Below, piece by piece: positions 10,749 through 21,449 of a stretch of DNA of 64,000 bases. Source of the stretch: Vanrija pseudolonga (taxonomy: Eukaryota; Basidiomycota; Tremellomycetes; Trichosporonales; Trichosporonaceae); contig NC_085855.1 of NCBI RefSeq assembly GCF_020906515.1, positions 992,001 to 1,056,000 of the forward strand. Reading direction: 5' to 3'. The notes beneath the pieces are model-generated. The model made no database searches and was not told the origin of the DNA. It worked only from the letters and a program-made list of their open reading frames with translations. A program made the position numbers and the translations under genes. The first letter of the stretch is position 1; each line of letters begins with the position of its first letter.

Positions 10749-12144
10749 CTACAACCTCGCGCCGCCCTTGCGCTTGCGCAGGTCACTCATCTCAATCCTC
10801 TCCCCCCGCCCGTCAGTCTCGCCTCGACTCCGCCTGCGAGCGGGCTGGCGAGACCTCCACCAAGTGCGAAGCAGGCAGATCCACGCCGCCGCCAATCCAA
10901 CAGGAGGGACGAGCCAGCACAGGCGCCACCACCATCCACTGGAGCCGCCCTGTCCGTCCTTCCACTTGGCGACAGCGCGGTCGACCTGGACCTCGAGGTC
11001 GGCCAGAGTTCCGCTGTTGTCCAGTACCGAAGTGGCATAGGTCAACTTGGTGGCCAGGGGCATCTGCGAGGCCATGCGCGCCTTGGCTTGCTCTTCGGTG
11101 AGAGGCGGGTTCGAAGGGCGGTCCAGAATGCGCTGAAGCTGGAGTTTTTCGCTACTGTGGAATGTCAGTGGGTACTCGAGACAAAGAAAAATGGAGGACG
11201 TTGAGCGGCAACACCTCGACGTCACCATGCCACAACGCCGGACGTCGTCACTGACGGCTGGGAGATCCCTTATCGGGCGTGCCGATCAAGCATGGACGAC
11301 CACCGTCCTGTGGATCAGGGCGCCGGTTCGAGGCTGGGCCCCGGCACGCGTCACCTTGCCATTCCACCAGTGACCACGACGCGCGCGGTGACGCGTGTAG
11401 CAAGAGCTTGCGGAATGAAACGAGGTGTCGCCTTATGTGGCAAGGCCGAGACCTTACTACCATGACTCTGGAGTCGCGAGCAGGAAGCAGATAAGCAGGT
11501 ATGGAAGAGCAGGGTAGCTTCACAACCCGGCTGCTGTAGCTCGGCAGCCCTCCTCGGCGGCTTATCCTCGATGCTTGACGCATCCTCGGGTTGCCCGGTG
11601 ATTAACTCGCGGCCTAGGAAGCCCAAGAATAGACAAGGAATGGAGACTCACACATAGACGACGACAATCTCGCCCACCCACTTCCAGAGGCCGGCCTCGA
11701 TGAGGAGAGGGACGTCGAGGACGACGGCCCACTCGCCCCTGATCCAGTACTTGAGAATCTGCTGAACCATGGCCTTGCGGACACGGGGGTGAACGACGCC
11801 GTTGATCCACTTGCGCTCTTCTGGGTCCTTGAACACAATGTCGCCGATTGCTGCGCGGTCGAGGCTCACTCCGTCCGACATCACGACTCGGTCCGCCCCA
11901 AAGTGCTTCACGACGAGGTCGTAGCCGCTCGTGCCAGGCGCAATGACGTCGCGCGCGAGGACATCGGCGTCAATGATTGGCAGGTTGTGTTTTGTTGATA
12001 GCAGACGCGAGACGGTGGATTTGCCTGGGCTATCAGCAACTGGAGGGTAGGTCGGGCCGGTGTCGACGTACCTGTCCCGATGCCGCCTGTGAGGCCGATT
12101 ACTGGGGTGTCAGTACGGGGGGTGACGCGGTGCGTACCGAGCAT
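10749..12144 (-). CDS. CAB5: Dephospho-CoA kinase with C-terminal hydrophobic anchor
   Basis: Last enzyme of CoA synthesis; it phosphorylates the 3'-OH of dephospho-CoA with ATP. Splicing two short introns near the start restores MLVIGLTGGIGTGKSTVSRL, a complete P-loop. Then come PIIDADVLARDVIAPG, VVHPRVRKAM, VLDVPLLIEAGLWKW and VVVYVSEKLQLQR, the standard CoaE order. The third intron (11155-11651) is about 497 nt, and the flanking residues are contiguous in the family, so no exon is expected inside it. Past the usual C-terminus the protein has a Trp-rich hydrophobic helix (WLVPPVGLAAAWICLL) and a basic tail, suggesting membrane attachment. The start at 12144 puts the P-loop close to the N-terminus, as is normal. 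It is divergent from ISU1 across 547 bp. Confidence 0.92.
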
Positions 12145-12691
12145 TGCGGGCTAATCTGAGCTGAGAGTGAGAATGGTATAATGTGATAGAGAGGATGGTC
12201 ACTCGTGTCTTGTCCGTGTCAGTGTCCACCCCGGTCATCGGTGCGTCTGCGTTAACCGTGATGCTGAGGCGAGCGGCTATGACGCACCAAACTAGATGAG
12301 GGGACTGGATAAAATTTCCACGTGGCCTCCACCTGCCGACTCACGCACGGCTCGGGCCTACCGGGTCTATTGCATCACTTATCAGATATGGGATTGGCCA
12401 GCCATCACACCATTTGCCACGCCCGTACAAGTCCGCTACCCCCGAATTTTGATCCCGTCGCCACCCAGGAAGGGGTGACGGATGGGGGGGGGAGCAGGAA
12501 TGCTTCCGTCGCAGGCTTCCCACCCGATGGGCGGTGACACAAGCGGGCTGCCGCACACTCTCACTTCGTCGCCTCTCGCCAAAGTCTCACTCATCACATC
12601 TCGGACTGATCATCGTCCCTCCTTGACAACAACAACTCTTGTATATCAACTTCACTCACACTCATCTCATAAAACAACAAGCATCATCACA
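12145..12691. other. Divergent promoter region CAB5 / ISU1
   Basis: The region holds one copy of the 16-nt CACGTG-containing motif (12317-12332) and a G-run near 12483-12491. The ISU1 side ends in a CA/TC-rich leader. No other gene was seen. Confidence 0.5.
12317..12332 (+). promoter_or_regulatory. Shared promoter motif, copy 1 (tccacgtggcctccac)
   Basis: This 16-nt string is identical to 15458-15473 in another divergent promoter and contains the palindrome CCACGTGG, a bHLH/Cbf1-type E-box. It lies about 360 bp before the ISU1 ATG and 175 bp before the CAB5 ATG. The regulatory role is inferred. Confidence 0.5.
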
Positions 12692-13488
12692 ATGTTCCGC
12701 AACGCCCTCCGTGCCGCCGCTCCCCTCGCCTCGTCGTCCCTCGCACGGCCGACCCTCCGCGCCGCCCCCCGCGCAGCGGCTCGCGTCACCGTGGCCGTTC
12801 CCCAGCGCCGCTCGTACCACGAGAAGGTCATTGACCACTACGAGAACCCCCGTAATGTCGGAAACATGAACAAGACCGACGAGGACGTCGGAACTGGTCT
12901 CGTCGGTGCCCCCGCCTGCGGAGAGTAAGTAGATTGCGGCGTAGTTCCGCCGACAAGACCAGTCCTAACATTCCCAGTGTCATGAAGCTGCAGATTCGTG
13001 TCGACGGCGACGGAAAGATCATTGATACCAAGTTCAAGACGTTTGGTAGGTGCAGGGGAATTCGCATGTGCTAACCTGTCAGGCTGCGGCTCCGCCATCG
13101 CCTCGTCTTCCTACATCACCGAGTACGTCAAGGGCATGACCCTTGACGAGGCTGCTCAGGTCAAGAACACTGTCATCGCCAAGGAGCTTTCGCTTCCTCC
13201 TGTCAAGCGTGAGTCGGCCTGTGCCCAAGAGGCTCCTCGAGTTGGCGGCTCCGAGCCGCCGGCCGAGAGCATCGGGCGAGATTGAGTCGATGAGACGAGC
13301 TAACCCTGCATAGTCCACTGCTCGCTCCTCGCCGAGGACGCGATCAAGTCTGCCATCAAGGACTACCAGCAGAAGCGTGCCAAGCGCCTCGCTCAGGCTC
13401 AGGTGTGTAGTCTGCCGTGAACTTGGGCTGACCTCACCAGGCCGCGTCCGCCGCCTCGCAACCACAGGCCCAGGCCGCCCACGCCTAA
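12692..13488 (+). CDS. ISU1: Mitochondrial Fe-S cluster scaffold protein Isu1/IscU
   Basis: Scaffold on which the cysteine desulfurase and frataxin build [2Fe-2S] clusters in the mitochondrial matrix. The presequence ([17 protein letters not shown] and more Arg/Ala-rich sequence) runs to [19 protein letters not shown]. All three cluster-ligand Cys regions are present: [25 protein letters not shown] and [11 protein letters not shown], each with its neighbouring Asp or Ser. The LPPVK loop used by the Ssq1-type Hsp70 is intact. Four short introns interrupt it, one splitting GD after the first Cys. The C-terminus is extended by an Ala/Gln-rich tail after [15 protein letters not shown]. The start at 12692 gives the full presequence. 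Confidence 0.97.
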
Positions 13489-14240
13489 ACGCGGCGTTGC
13501 ATTCCTAGTATCTCGCGATCGGGGGAACAGCAGAGGGTCGCGCGAGAAGTGTAGCAAAAACCACAGAATTTAAGTGTGCCACCGGCGTGCGTGTCGTACG
13601 GTGAGCGAGCCGAGGCGACCGACGAACAGAACTCGGCGGATGAGCGAGTAGGGAGTGCGTGGATCCCACCAGAGAGAGGTCCCACTCATATGACAGCTTT
13701 GTTTGCATCGATGCAGATGCGTGTTGCGTGTACGGGGAACGGGGAGGCGGGCAGCTGGCCGTAGATGTCAGTGGCGACGCGGTGGCTTGCCTGCACTCGT
13801 TTCTTGTCTCGATTGCAGCCGTGTCAACAGAAGCGCGCCGGTTACGCCTGATTGACGGGAAATTTGCGAGCCGAGCGCGGGGGCGGGTGGGGATCGATGC
13901 ACCGACCGGATCACGCCAGCGGTTAGTAACTGGGCGGGGGTGTGTGAGGGAGGAGGGACGGACGCCCCTTCGAGGACATGACAACGCGTCACGGACCAGC
14001 CGCTCGGCCTGTGCGAGAGTGATGCGGACAGCGACGAGGAAAGCGAACGCAGCCCGCGTGAGGCGTAGTCAGCACGGGCGGGCAACGAGGTGGTGCCGAG
14101 GTAGACGAGAACGTGCCGGGCCGACGACGTCGTCGATGGCGTCCGGTCTGTGCTCCGGCCGACGACGCGCCGGCCGGTCAGGAGGCATCTCAATACACAC
14201 AATGCCATAACAATGCCATGGTACACAAACGAACACGCCA
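13489..14240. other. Convergent 3' region ISU1 / ESF2
   Basis: About 750 bp between convergent stops. Open frames on both strands (for example 13659-14210 plus and 13505-13984 minus) have low-complexity Arg/Ser/Ala composition and no motif. Nothing is called. Confidence 0.4.
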
Positions 14241-15359
14241 CTACCCGAAAATACTCCCCAGGACACTGTCCATGCCCTTTGCCTCGAGGCCGTGCGCGCG
14301 GTCCGCGACCTGGCGCTGCCTGTACGACCGCTTTGCCTTTTCGTTTACGACGGCGGCAGGCTTTGGCTCGCCGGCGGCCGGGGCGGGTGCGGCGGCGCGC
14401 TTCTCCTCGCGCTTCTTGAGCACGCGCGCGAGCTCGACGTTCTTGAGGTACTCGTTCTGGTCGGCCTTGGCGCGCGTGATCTCGGCGCGAAGGCGCGACT
14501 GGTGCACCTGGCGCTCGTAGGCTAGCGAGTGTGTTAGCTGCCGTTGAGGGGGTGCCGAAGTAGCAATAGCAGCGTGGCGGTCCAACAGCGTCTACCATCT
14601 GCCGCACGCCTATCACCCGCCACAGCACCGATCTCCAACGCCACGCCCGCGCCCTCGCCCACTCACCCATCTGCTCGCCCAGCATCTCCCACTTGAAGCC
14701 AGACAGGTATCGCATCGTCCAGATGTCGTCGCGCCAGCTGGGGCCGTCAGTTGATTGCGGACAACGGCGGGCCACGACCACACCCACCGGTCACCCTTCT
14801 TCCCGCCGATCACTTGCGCATTAAGCATCTTGGCGACCATCTTGGCGATGCTCTTGTCCTCAAACTCGACCCACGCCTCGGTAAAGTTGGCAGACTGGTG
14901 CTTCTTCTGCTTCTTCTCCTTGGCGTGGTTGGGGTTGTAGCCCGTCGCCGCTGGGCGCTGTCAGCACAAGTCTAGACGCGGGGCCACACCACCCGACTCA
15001 CCGTCCTTGGCCTGCGCGTACACCCGCTGCACCTCGCCCCAGCGCGACATGAGGTGGCGGATCTTGGACGGCGTCATGCCGGGCGGCACGCGCGAGATGA
15101 AGACGATGCCCTTGGCCGGCGTCTTGGACTTGGATTTCGACTTTTTCGATTTGGCCGCATCCTTTGTGCGAGCAGCGGCTGCCGACGAGCTCTCCGGCGG
15201 GTCGTCCTTGTCTTCGTCGCCGTCGATGTCGTCGGCGGCCTCCTCGTCCTCGTCCTCATGCTCCTCCTCGGCTCCCTGCGCCAGGGCTGATAACTCGAGC
15301 GACACGTCTGCCTCTTCAGCGACCTCGGTGCGCTTCCTCTTCTTGATATCTGCGGGCAT
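14241..15359 (-). CDS. ESF2: Pre-rRNA processing protein Esf2/ABT1
   Basis: Nucleolar RRM protein of the early SSU processome, needed for 18S rRNA maturation in yeast. The N-terminus is basic then acidic ([13 protein letters not shown] and runs of E/D), and a Lys/Ser-rich stretch follows. The RRM begins [20 protein letters not shown], then [13 protein letters not shown], then [20 protein letters not shown] and GGKKGDRW. The family-specific [19 protein letters not shown] comes next, then a long basic helix and a tail ending [11 protein letters not shown]. About three introns are present. The start at 15359 is the first Met beside the conserved KKRKR; an in-frame Met 11 codons upstream is possible. 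Confidence 0.93.
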
Positions 15360-15668
15360 GGTGCGTGTGTGATTGTGTTGCGTCAGTCGCAAGATGTCAA
15401 TGTTGTTGAACAGCAGCGCCAGTTCAACTTTTGAACGATCGACCCGGCGGGATCAAATCCACGTGGCCTCCACTCGCCCTATCGCCCCTTGTCGCGCCAT
15501 TCGCCACCACTGGCCGAGTCGCAATCGCAATCAATCAATCGCATCACGGACACGTCTTGCATCTCACTCTTCACGTTGCCTCACAAAGCAACACCAGCAG
15601 CTCCTCAACTTCAGCATCACTGCGGCCAAGCTACGCAGCCCGTACCCACCCTCACATCCACTCGCACC
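15360..15668. other. Divergent promoter region ESF2 / GatC-like
   Basis: A compact 309-bp divergent spacer holding copy 2 of the shared 16-nt motif (15458-15473), preceded by CGGGATCAAAT. CGGGATCAAAT also occurs in the TMA22/USP-like divergent spacer near 23839. Confidence 0.5.
15458..15473 (+). promoter_or_regulatory. Shared promoter motif, copy 2 (tccacgtggcctccac)
   Basis: Identical over 16 nt to 12317-12332 and preceded by AAA-rich sequence in both places. It lies about 200 bp before the GatC-like ATG and 100 bp before the ESF2 ATG. Confidence 0.5.
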
Positions 15669-16172
15669 ATGCGCCTCGCCACAACTGCAGCCCGCGTGCT
15701 GAAGACTTCCCGGTCGGCTTACCTCACACGACCGTTCTCCGTCTCGGCGAGCACGACCTTCGACCCCTTGACACCAAACGTGGCCGTCACGGCGCTCGGA
15801 CTGCCCACACACCCACAGCCTGCGCCGATCCCATCTATCCCGCGCGCGCCGCCGTCCCCAGAGATGCTGGCCAAGCTGCATACCCTGTCCGCCCTGGACC
15901 CGCCACCGGCCGGCTCGAGCGCCGAGGCAGCGCTCATCGACGACCTCGGCGAGCTGCTCGGCCTCATGGACCTCGTCAAGACTGTCGAATTGCCCCAAGA
16001 CGACGTCGCCAGCCTCCTCACCGAGGGCGTTGGCGAGGTCGTGTTCGACGGCCGCGAGCACGCGCGGTCCATCCGCGAGGGCGAGGCCGGCCGCCAGTTC
16101 CTGCCGTACGCGACGCGACGCGTTGGTGACTACTACGGCTTCAAGACGGAGGGGAACAAGGAGGCCAAGTGA
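15669..16172 (+). CDS. Probable mitochondrial Glu-tRNA(Gln) amidotransferase subunit C (GatC-like)
   Basis: Intronless frame of 167 residues. The N-terminus (MRLATTAARVLKTSRSAYLT) resembles a mitochondrial presequence. The body has a helical block MLAKLHTLSALDPPP, then DDLGELLGLMDLVKTVELP, and a tail GREHARSIREGEAGRQFLPY ending RRVGDYYGF. This order of two short helices around an L-x-x-M-D-x-V stretch, then an R-x-x-E segment and a tail ending in hydrophobic residues, fits GatC. GatC stabilises the GatCAB complex that makes Gln-tRNA(Gln) in mitochondria. Identity is by motif style rather than a catalytic signature, since GatC has none. It is divergent from ESF2. Confidence 0.65.
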   Translation: MRLATTAARVLKTSRSAYLTRPFSVSASTTFDPLTPNVAVTALGLPTHPQPAPIPSIPRAPPSPEMLAKLHTLSALDPPPAGSSAEAALIDDLGELLGLMDLVKTVELPQDDVASLLTEGVGEVVFDGREHARSIREGEAGRQFLPYATRRVGDYYGFKTEGNKEAK

Positions 16173-19137
16173 GAAGAGCAAGTGTCGGGGCCGATGATAT
16201 GCTTCGGTCGGACCGGGTCGGCCGAGGGCGCCAAGGCCGGCGCTACCTCGCACCGTCATCGAGGTGGCTCCAACGCGTCCGTCGCGATCGTCTCCGTCTT
16301 GGTATCCGGTTTCCACGGAGACGAGGGTGCGGCGCGGTGCGTCACCAGCCTCTCCACCACTCGGAATCGTCGACCTCGCGTTCTACTCGGCTCCGCTTAT
16401 ACTCAATGCCGCTTGTTCTCGGACCCCCCAATAGAGAAGTAGCGCTGGCTCGACGTCAGCGCCGCCCGTGTCCTCTATGGTGCCATGCCCACCTGTACCT
16501 TTGTTGTAATGTCATGAGTGAATTGTTTTCTAGGCCGAAGGGTTGCGGAGATAGGAGGAAGTAGTTGCTGGCCCGACGTCACACTGCTAGTTGGCCGCCC
16601 AGTGTGGACCTGCGCCGATGAGCTCAGAGGCGGGAGTGTCACCGCGGTCTTCACGACGTCACCCGGGCCGCTGATCTCTCGTGATGGTGATGAGCTACTG
16701 CTGGCCACACGACCGACACGCGATGAGCTCCATTGCAGGTGGGCAGGATGCAGCATTCTTACGCCATTCTTGGCGTGTTGGATACCGATGTCCAGACCAT
16801 TGCCGGTGCCGGCAACTAGTGGTCCGCGCCACAGTCTCGACGTAGAACGGAGGAGCCGAAGCAGCGTCTGTCTACTCCGCCCGACACGAGGCTCGTAGAG
16901 CGGCGCAAAGGCAGCCTGGTCGCGAGCTGCTCGAAATCGCGCGCGCGCGCGTCATTCTATTGCACGAGAGCGGAGACACTGCTCGGCCGAAGAAGAGAAA
17001 GGCGGAAGCATGTAGAGCAGTACACACGACGCGCTCCACCGGCAGCCCGTCAGGGTGTGCCCGCAATTTACTTGCAGTGGTACGGATACCCAGGGGTTGT
17101 GGAGTGAGGGTGAGGGACCTTGGTAACAAGGTGCTGCATGAGGTCATCTGGAGCCGCTCAGATGGGTTCCATCTTTGGCCCACCCGGGAAGCACGTCATG
17201 CTCGACCTGGTCTGGTGACTGATGCACCATTCAATGGCTCATACGCCGTGCACAGCGATAACATGTCACATGGTCTGCGCGCCTGCGGCTGCTTTATGCC
17301 GGCCCCACAAGTATTGCATTGCTTGGCCTTGGAATGCTTGCGGGAATGCCTTGCCCGCCCGTAAACGGCAAGAAAACTTGCTGTTGTCCCTCGCAGATCC
17401 AAGATCGTTGGCGCCTTTCATATGACGCTTAACCCAAAGAACCCCGAGCTAAAGCGTGCCCCACGGCCGGCTTGGCGGCACGGCAGCGGCATCCCTGCCA
17501 AGGCATGTGGCAGTGGTGACGGCAGCGTTGATGAGCTGGGTATGATGCTGGGACGTACAATGCGTGCGTGGGCTGCTGCTGCTGCGAGAAGACCATGACG
17601 ACGAGGAATGCCCACCCGAGGTAGGGAGAGGGCAAACATTGCGACCATCCAGGGCCGCGAGTTATGAGACTTGGCTGAGATAATCATCTACCTCGAGCGA
17701 GGTCTAGATTCGCATGGAGCTGTCTGTATCGTCCACCTTGTCTCCGCCGTCGAAACGCATCCCCCACGCGAGACCTCCTCCTACTCCTGCTCGTGCTCCG
17801 TCGGCACCCAGTTTCCTAGTTACCATATATCTGCCCGTTGGAGAAGGGTGCAAGCGGTACCCATTCCCACGAACACGACGGGATTCAGGTTCAAACGGTT
17901 GTGTCGACGCCCAGCGCCGCCGCCACGCCACCACCACCACTACCAACTCTGGTACCCAAGACTTTGGGCCTCAACAAAAGAGGCCACGCCTACAGCTCCC
18001 ACTTTCACAAGGTGCTCGGCAGTCGCTCTGCATTTAGGGGTGGCTTCTTGTCACTTGCAGAAAACGGCGAACAACGCAGCAATCGTCCCCCACTCATACT
18101 CATTCCACATATACCGTCCAGCCACCGACTGGGCTGTTCGAGACCGAGTCAAAAGGCATCGTCGACGCAAGCTCGGCAACAACGACGCACGTTTCATCAT
18201 CCTCTCCCAGGATAGAATTACCACCCGAGCCCAGCTCGCCTTGTTGTCGCACACCTATCACATCGTGCCTCTCGACGACGGGGACAGGTCGACCATTTCG
18301 TCGCCATCGTAGAGAGAGCTCGTCGTCCATCTCGCGCCTTCCGACAACGCATTTGAGATCAGTCACGTGCAGTGGCCCTACTGCTGCTGCTCTACTGCTG
18401 CTTGTCGACCAGTACCTCACCGCCGCCGCAACCAGCCACGCTGGCGTGCTCCCCCCTCATCGTTGCGTTGTTGCAGGTTCCCCCTGCCCACAGCAACCAA
18501 GGTTCCGTTCCTGGTTATATATCATAGCCCCCGTTTCGTTGCGTAAACAAAGCTCCCCCTCACTCCTCGCCACCGTCGCTTGCACCTCTTGCCACACTTG
18601 AGGCCAACCACGCCCGTTGGCCGCAACCCCGTTTGCAGCAGCAGCGACTACGGCCACACGGGTCGGTCGCCCACCCACCGCTTGTCTAGTCGGTCGGGTC
18701 GTCGCTGCAGAGACCGGTCTACGTCGGTCGGTCCTCGGGAAGGTCCCAAGCATTTTCGACTGCGCCAGCAGCGATCACCTGACCTCTGTGACCGACTTTG
18801 GCGTCCTCGTCCTTCAAACCCCTGGGGTGACCCTGGAGTGTTAGCCTGTAACCAACCCACCAAACAGGCACGCCAGCCAAAGGTTGAATTCCAACGAGAC
18901 ACACAGTGTCCCCTGTGCAAGCCCAGCACCAGCAGCCCAGCAGCCAGCATCGCCTCGCGGCCAAGCAGCCCAGCAGCTGTAGTACCCAGAGAAACAAGGC
19001 CCACCACCACACCCCAAACCCTCACAACCCCCCTCCCCTCCCTGTGTGGGTTGCGCCACGACTATTTCTCTCAACCACATCTGTACTTCTCCTTTCAATA
19101 ACTCTCTCAACTACGGCGCCGACACCTTCGACCGGCC
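16173..19137. other. Nearly 3-kb gene-free region
   Basis: The largest gap in the window. No domain-bearing ORF, tRNA or mobile element was found. An alternating CG tract lies near 16939-16951. From about 17700 to 19130 the sequence becomes C- and CA-rich, like long promoters or leaders in such yeasts, so much of it may regulate the gene at 19138. A 213-codon plus-strand ORF (17671-18312) is not credible as a gene. Confidence 0.4.
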
Positions 19138-20120
19138 ATGGGCTGGCTCAACATCTTTGCTTGCTGTGTTCGCAGCAGAGAACACGACCGCCATGATGTT
19201 GCCTCGGTGAGTGTGGCCTTTTTACGTCACATTGTGGGGAGTCGTGGGGAAAGACGTTTTGTGGCCAAGTTGGCGATCTGCCACGGCACAAAATAAGCAG
19301 TCACACTGCGTGACTCGACGCGCGACTCGACGTGATTCACGTCGGCGAGCGTGTCGACTTGCGTCGTGTGCACGCGCGATTTGATCGCGACGGCCAGCGA
19401 AACGCTCCCCAACGTCATGCATACCGAACACCCCGCTAACATACTCTCAGTCCGAGACGGAGACTCTGGTAGCCCCGTCACGCCTTCGGGAGCGCAGCCT
19501 AGTCACTCAACAGGAAGGGTACGGCACCATGAGCATGGACGCGGGCTTCAGTCCCCCACGCGCCGGCTTGACAGAAGAGCAACGAGCTCGCATGACTGAG
19601 ATTTCTCGAGTCGCCGGAAGGTGAGTCGAGTCGCGCACACACGTCTCAGGACAAGCCACCCATGGCGCCGACAGGATAATAGCTGACGCTGTGGCGTTCC
19701 CGCCCCGTCCACCGCAGCCACATGCGCCCTATCGATGAGGCCCGCCGCAGCTCGCTCAGCTTTACATCGCGAGCGACCTCGTCATCAGGACCACCACCAG
19801 GCTTGGCCCTGTCGGCACTCAACCCCGCAGACCTAGGGCTCGGTGCTCCACCAGGCCCCGACACCAACACATCGGCATCCCCGAGCCCACTGTCCAGCCG
19901 GACGTCGTCGCCCTCACCTTCTCGCCCCGACTCGTCACCTCCCGGCGGTGTCATGCGCGCGTCTCGCTCGTCATCATCGGCGTCTGGCAACAGCGTCGAT
20001 GCCAACGGCGTCGTCCGCAAGTCGATTTTCAACGGAGCGATGACCTCGGCCAGTAGCAAGCCACGAGGCAAGGGACGACGACCACGCGCTTTGTCGCGCG
20101 CCACGCCGCCTCCAGCATAG
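19138..20120 (+). CDS. Hypothetical Ser/Pro-rich protein with lipid-anchor-like N-terminus
   Basis: Not firmly recognised. Splicing two introns gives MGWLNIFACCVRSREHDRHD, then a Ser/Thr/Glu stretch, then GLTEEQRARMTEISRVAGSH and MRPIDEARRSSLSFTSRA. A long Ser/Pro-rich tail ends RPRALSRATPPPA. Gly2 followed by a Cys pair at residues 9-10 suggests N-myristoylation plus palmitoylation. A lipid-anchored N-terminus followed by a short helix resembles the vacuolar TORC1 adaptor Ego1/Meh1 (LAMTOR1). I offer that only as a weak possibility, because the match is in layout rather than sequence. The stop is at 20118-20120. It is preceded by an unusually long gene-free stretch. Confidence 0.55.
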
Positions 20121-21449
20121 CATAGAGCTGTCGACTGCCTGCAGCTTTGCATAAAACATGCTCGAGCAGGCTCGAGCGCATAGCATTGCCGTGCCCGTCT
20201 GGTGCAACACGCGTCCCACGACGTACCTCGACGACGGCCGTCTCACACATCCTTGTTTCAGGATTTACAGACACACCACACATACACACATACATCACGC
20301 CTTCTGAACGACCGAATGACCCAATACCCCATCGCTCTGGTTTTACCGGCGCTATAGTGTATCTTTTAGACCCGTGTAGTACAAGGGAATGCATTCTGGT
20401 AATGCGACAGTGCTGCGGACGGTAGCGGGCAACGACTTGTTTGTGTCCGACTGGGGGGAATAGGGTTGCGGCGTCTGGTGGCCTGGTGGCATGCTTGGCC
20501 AAGAGCCATTGCTGTGCACACAAGGTGCAATGGGTGGGGCCAGCAGCGGTCATGCAGTGGCAACACAGCGGCCAGTGTGACAAGCATAAGGGCATGCCGA
20601 GGAACGCCGCGATTGCAGCCCGTTGAAACAAACACGCGCGTGAGTTCGCCGACTGCGCGTCTGTCGGGTCACTCTACCCCCTTGGCTGAAGCTTGCGGAC
20701 ACTTGGCACAATTCCCCTCACCGCTCTGCCTAATTAAAACAGACACAGGGGGAATCGTGCTAGAAACATTGCTGCCGACCCAAAAGTGCCCTCCCGCGAT
20801 CCCTCACGCACGTTAGCAGTGAGTGACAGGGCGCGTGATGCGTGGTGGCAAGCAGCGGCGTCGACTGCGGGTGCTTTGTCGTCGTCGTCGTCTCCCTCTC
20901 TCGTAGTCGTCAATCACCCGAGGTCTGGCAGCCGCGAAGGTTCCGCATGTTTGGATATCACCAGTGAGATCTGTCAAGATCCCCATGACTTTACAGAAGA
21001 ATGTTCAGAAAAATCCCCCGAGGATGTGCAGAACGCGCAGAACCTGCGCTACGATGAGACAGACGGCGAACAGAGTTGGAAGCGAGAAAGGTTGCTCCTG
21101 GTGAGACAATTGATGCGCAAAACAAACAAGCTTCCAACGCTTGAGCATGACGTGAGACTGAGCGACCGGAGGACGATTGCATGGGGGCCCTTTGAGTGAT
21201 CGGAGCCTCGGAGCGTTTTGGGTCTGTTCTCGGAGCATTTTGATCCACGTGGAGTACACATGGCTAGCACGTGGATTTGGTCCCGCCAGATCCCTCCGCT
21301 CTCCGGCAACGACTAAGGGCCTCCACCGGCGCTCACTGCAAAAGATTGACCACCATCGCACTTGGACTTGTTGCATCCAACTTATGCAACGACTCGCTGC
21401 TGCGCTTCGACTCTCAACCCCAACACACATCGCTACCAGACGCACAATC
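20121..21449. other. Intergenic region upstream of URA4
   Basis: About 1.3 kb with no recognisable gene. A CA-rich microsatellite-like stretch lies near 20270-20300. Two CACGTG sites (21246-21251 and 21268-21273) lie about 180-205 bp before the URA4 ATG. Confidence 0.4.
21246..21273 (+). promoter_or_regulatory. Pair of CACGTG E-boxes upstream of URA4
   Basis: Two exact CACGTG palindromes lie 22 bp apart start to start, one of them in the context TCCACGTGGA. A bHLH or Cbf1-type regulator is plausible. Confidence 0.4.

Noticed and set aside
17671-18312. 213-codon plus-strand ORF in the 3-kb gap
   Set aside because: Low-complexity composition, no motif, and it overlaps equally long ORFs in other frames.
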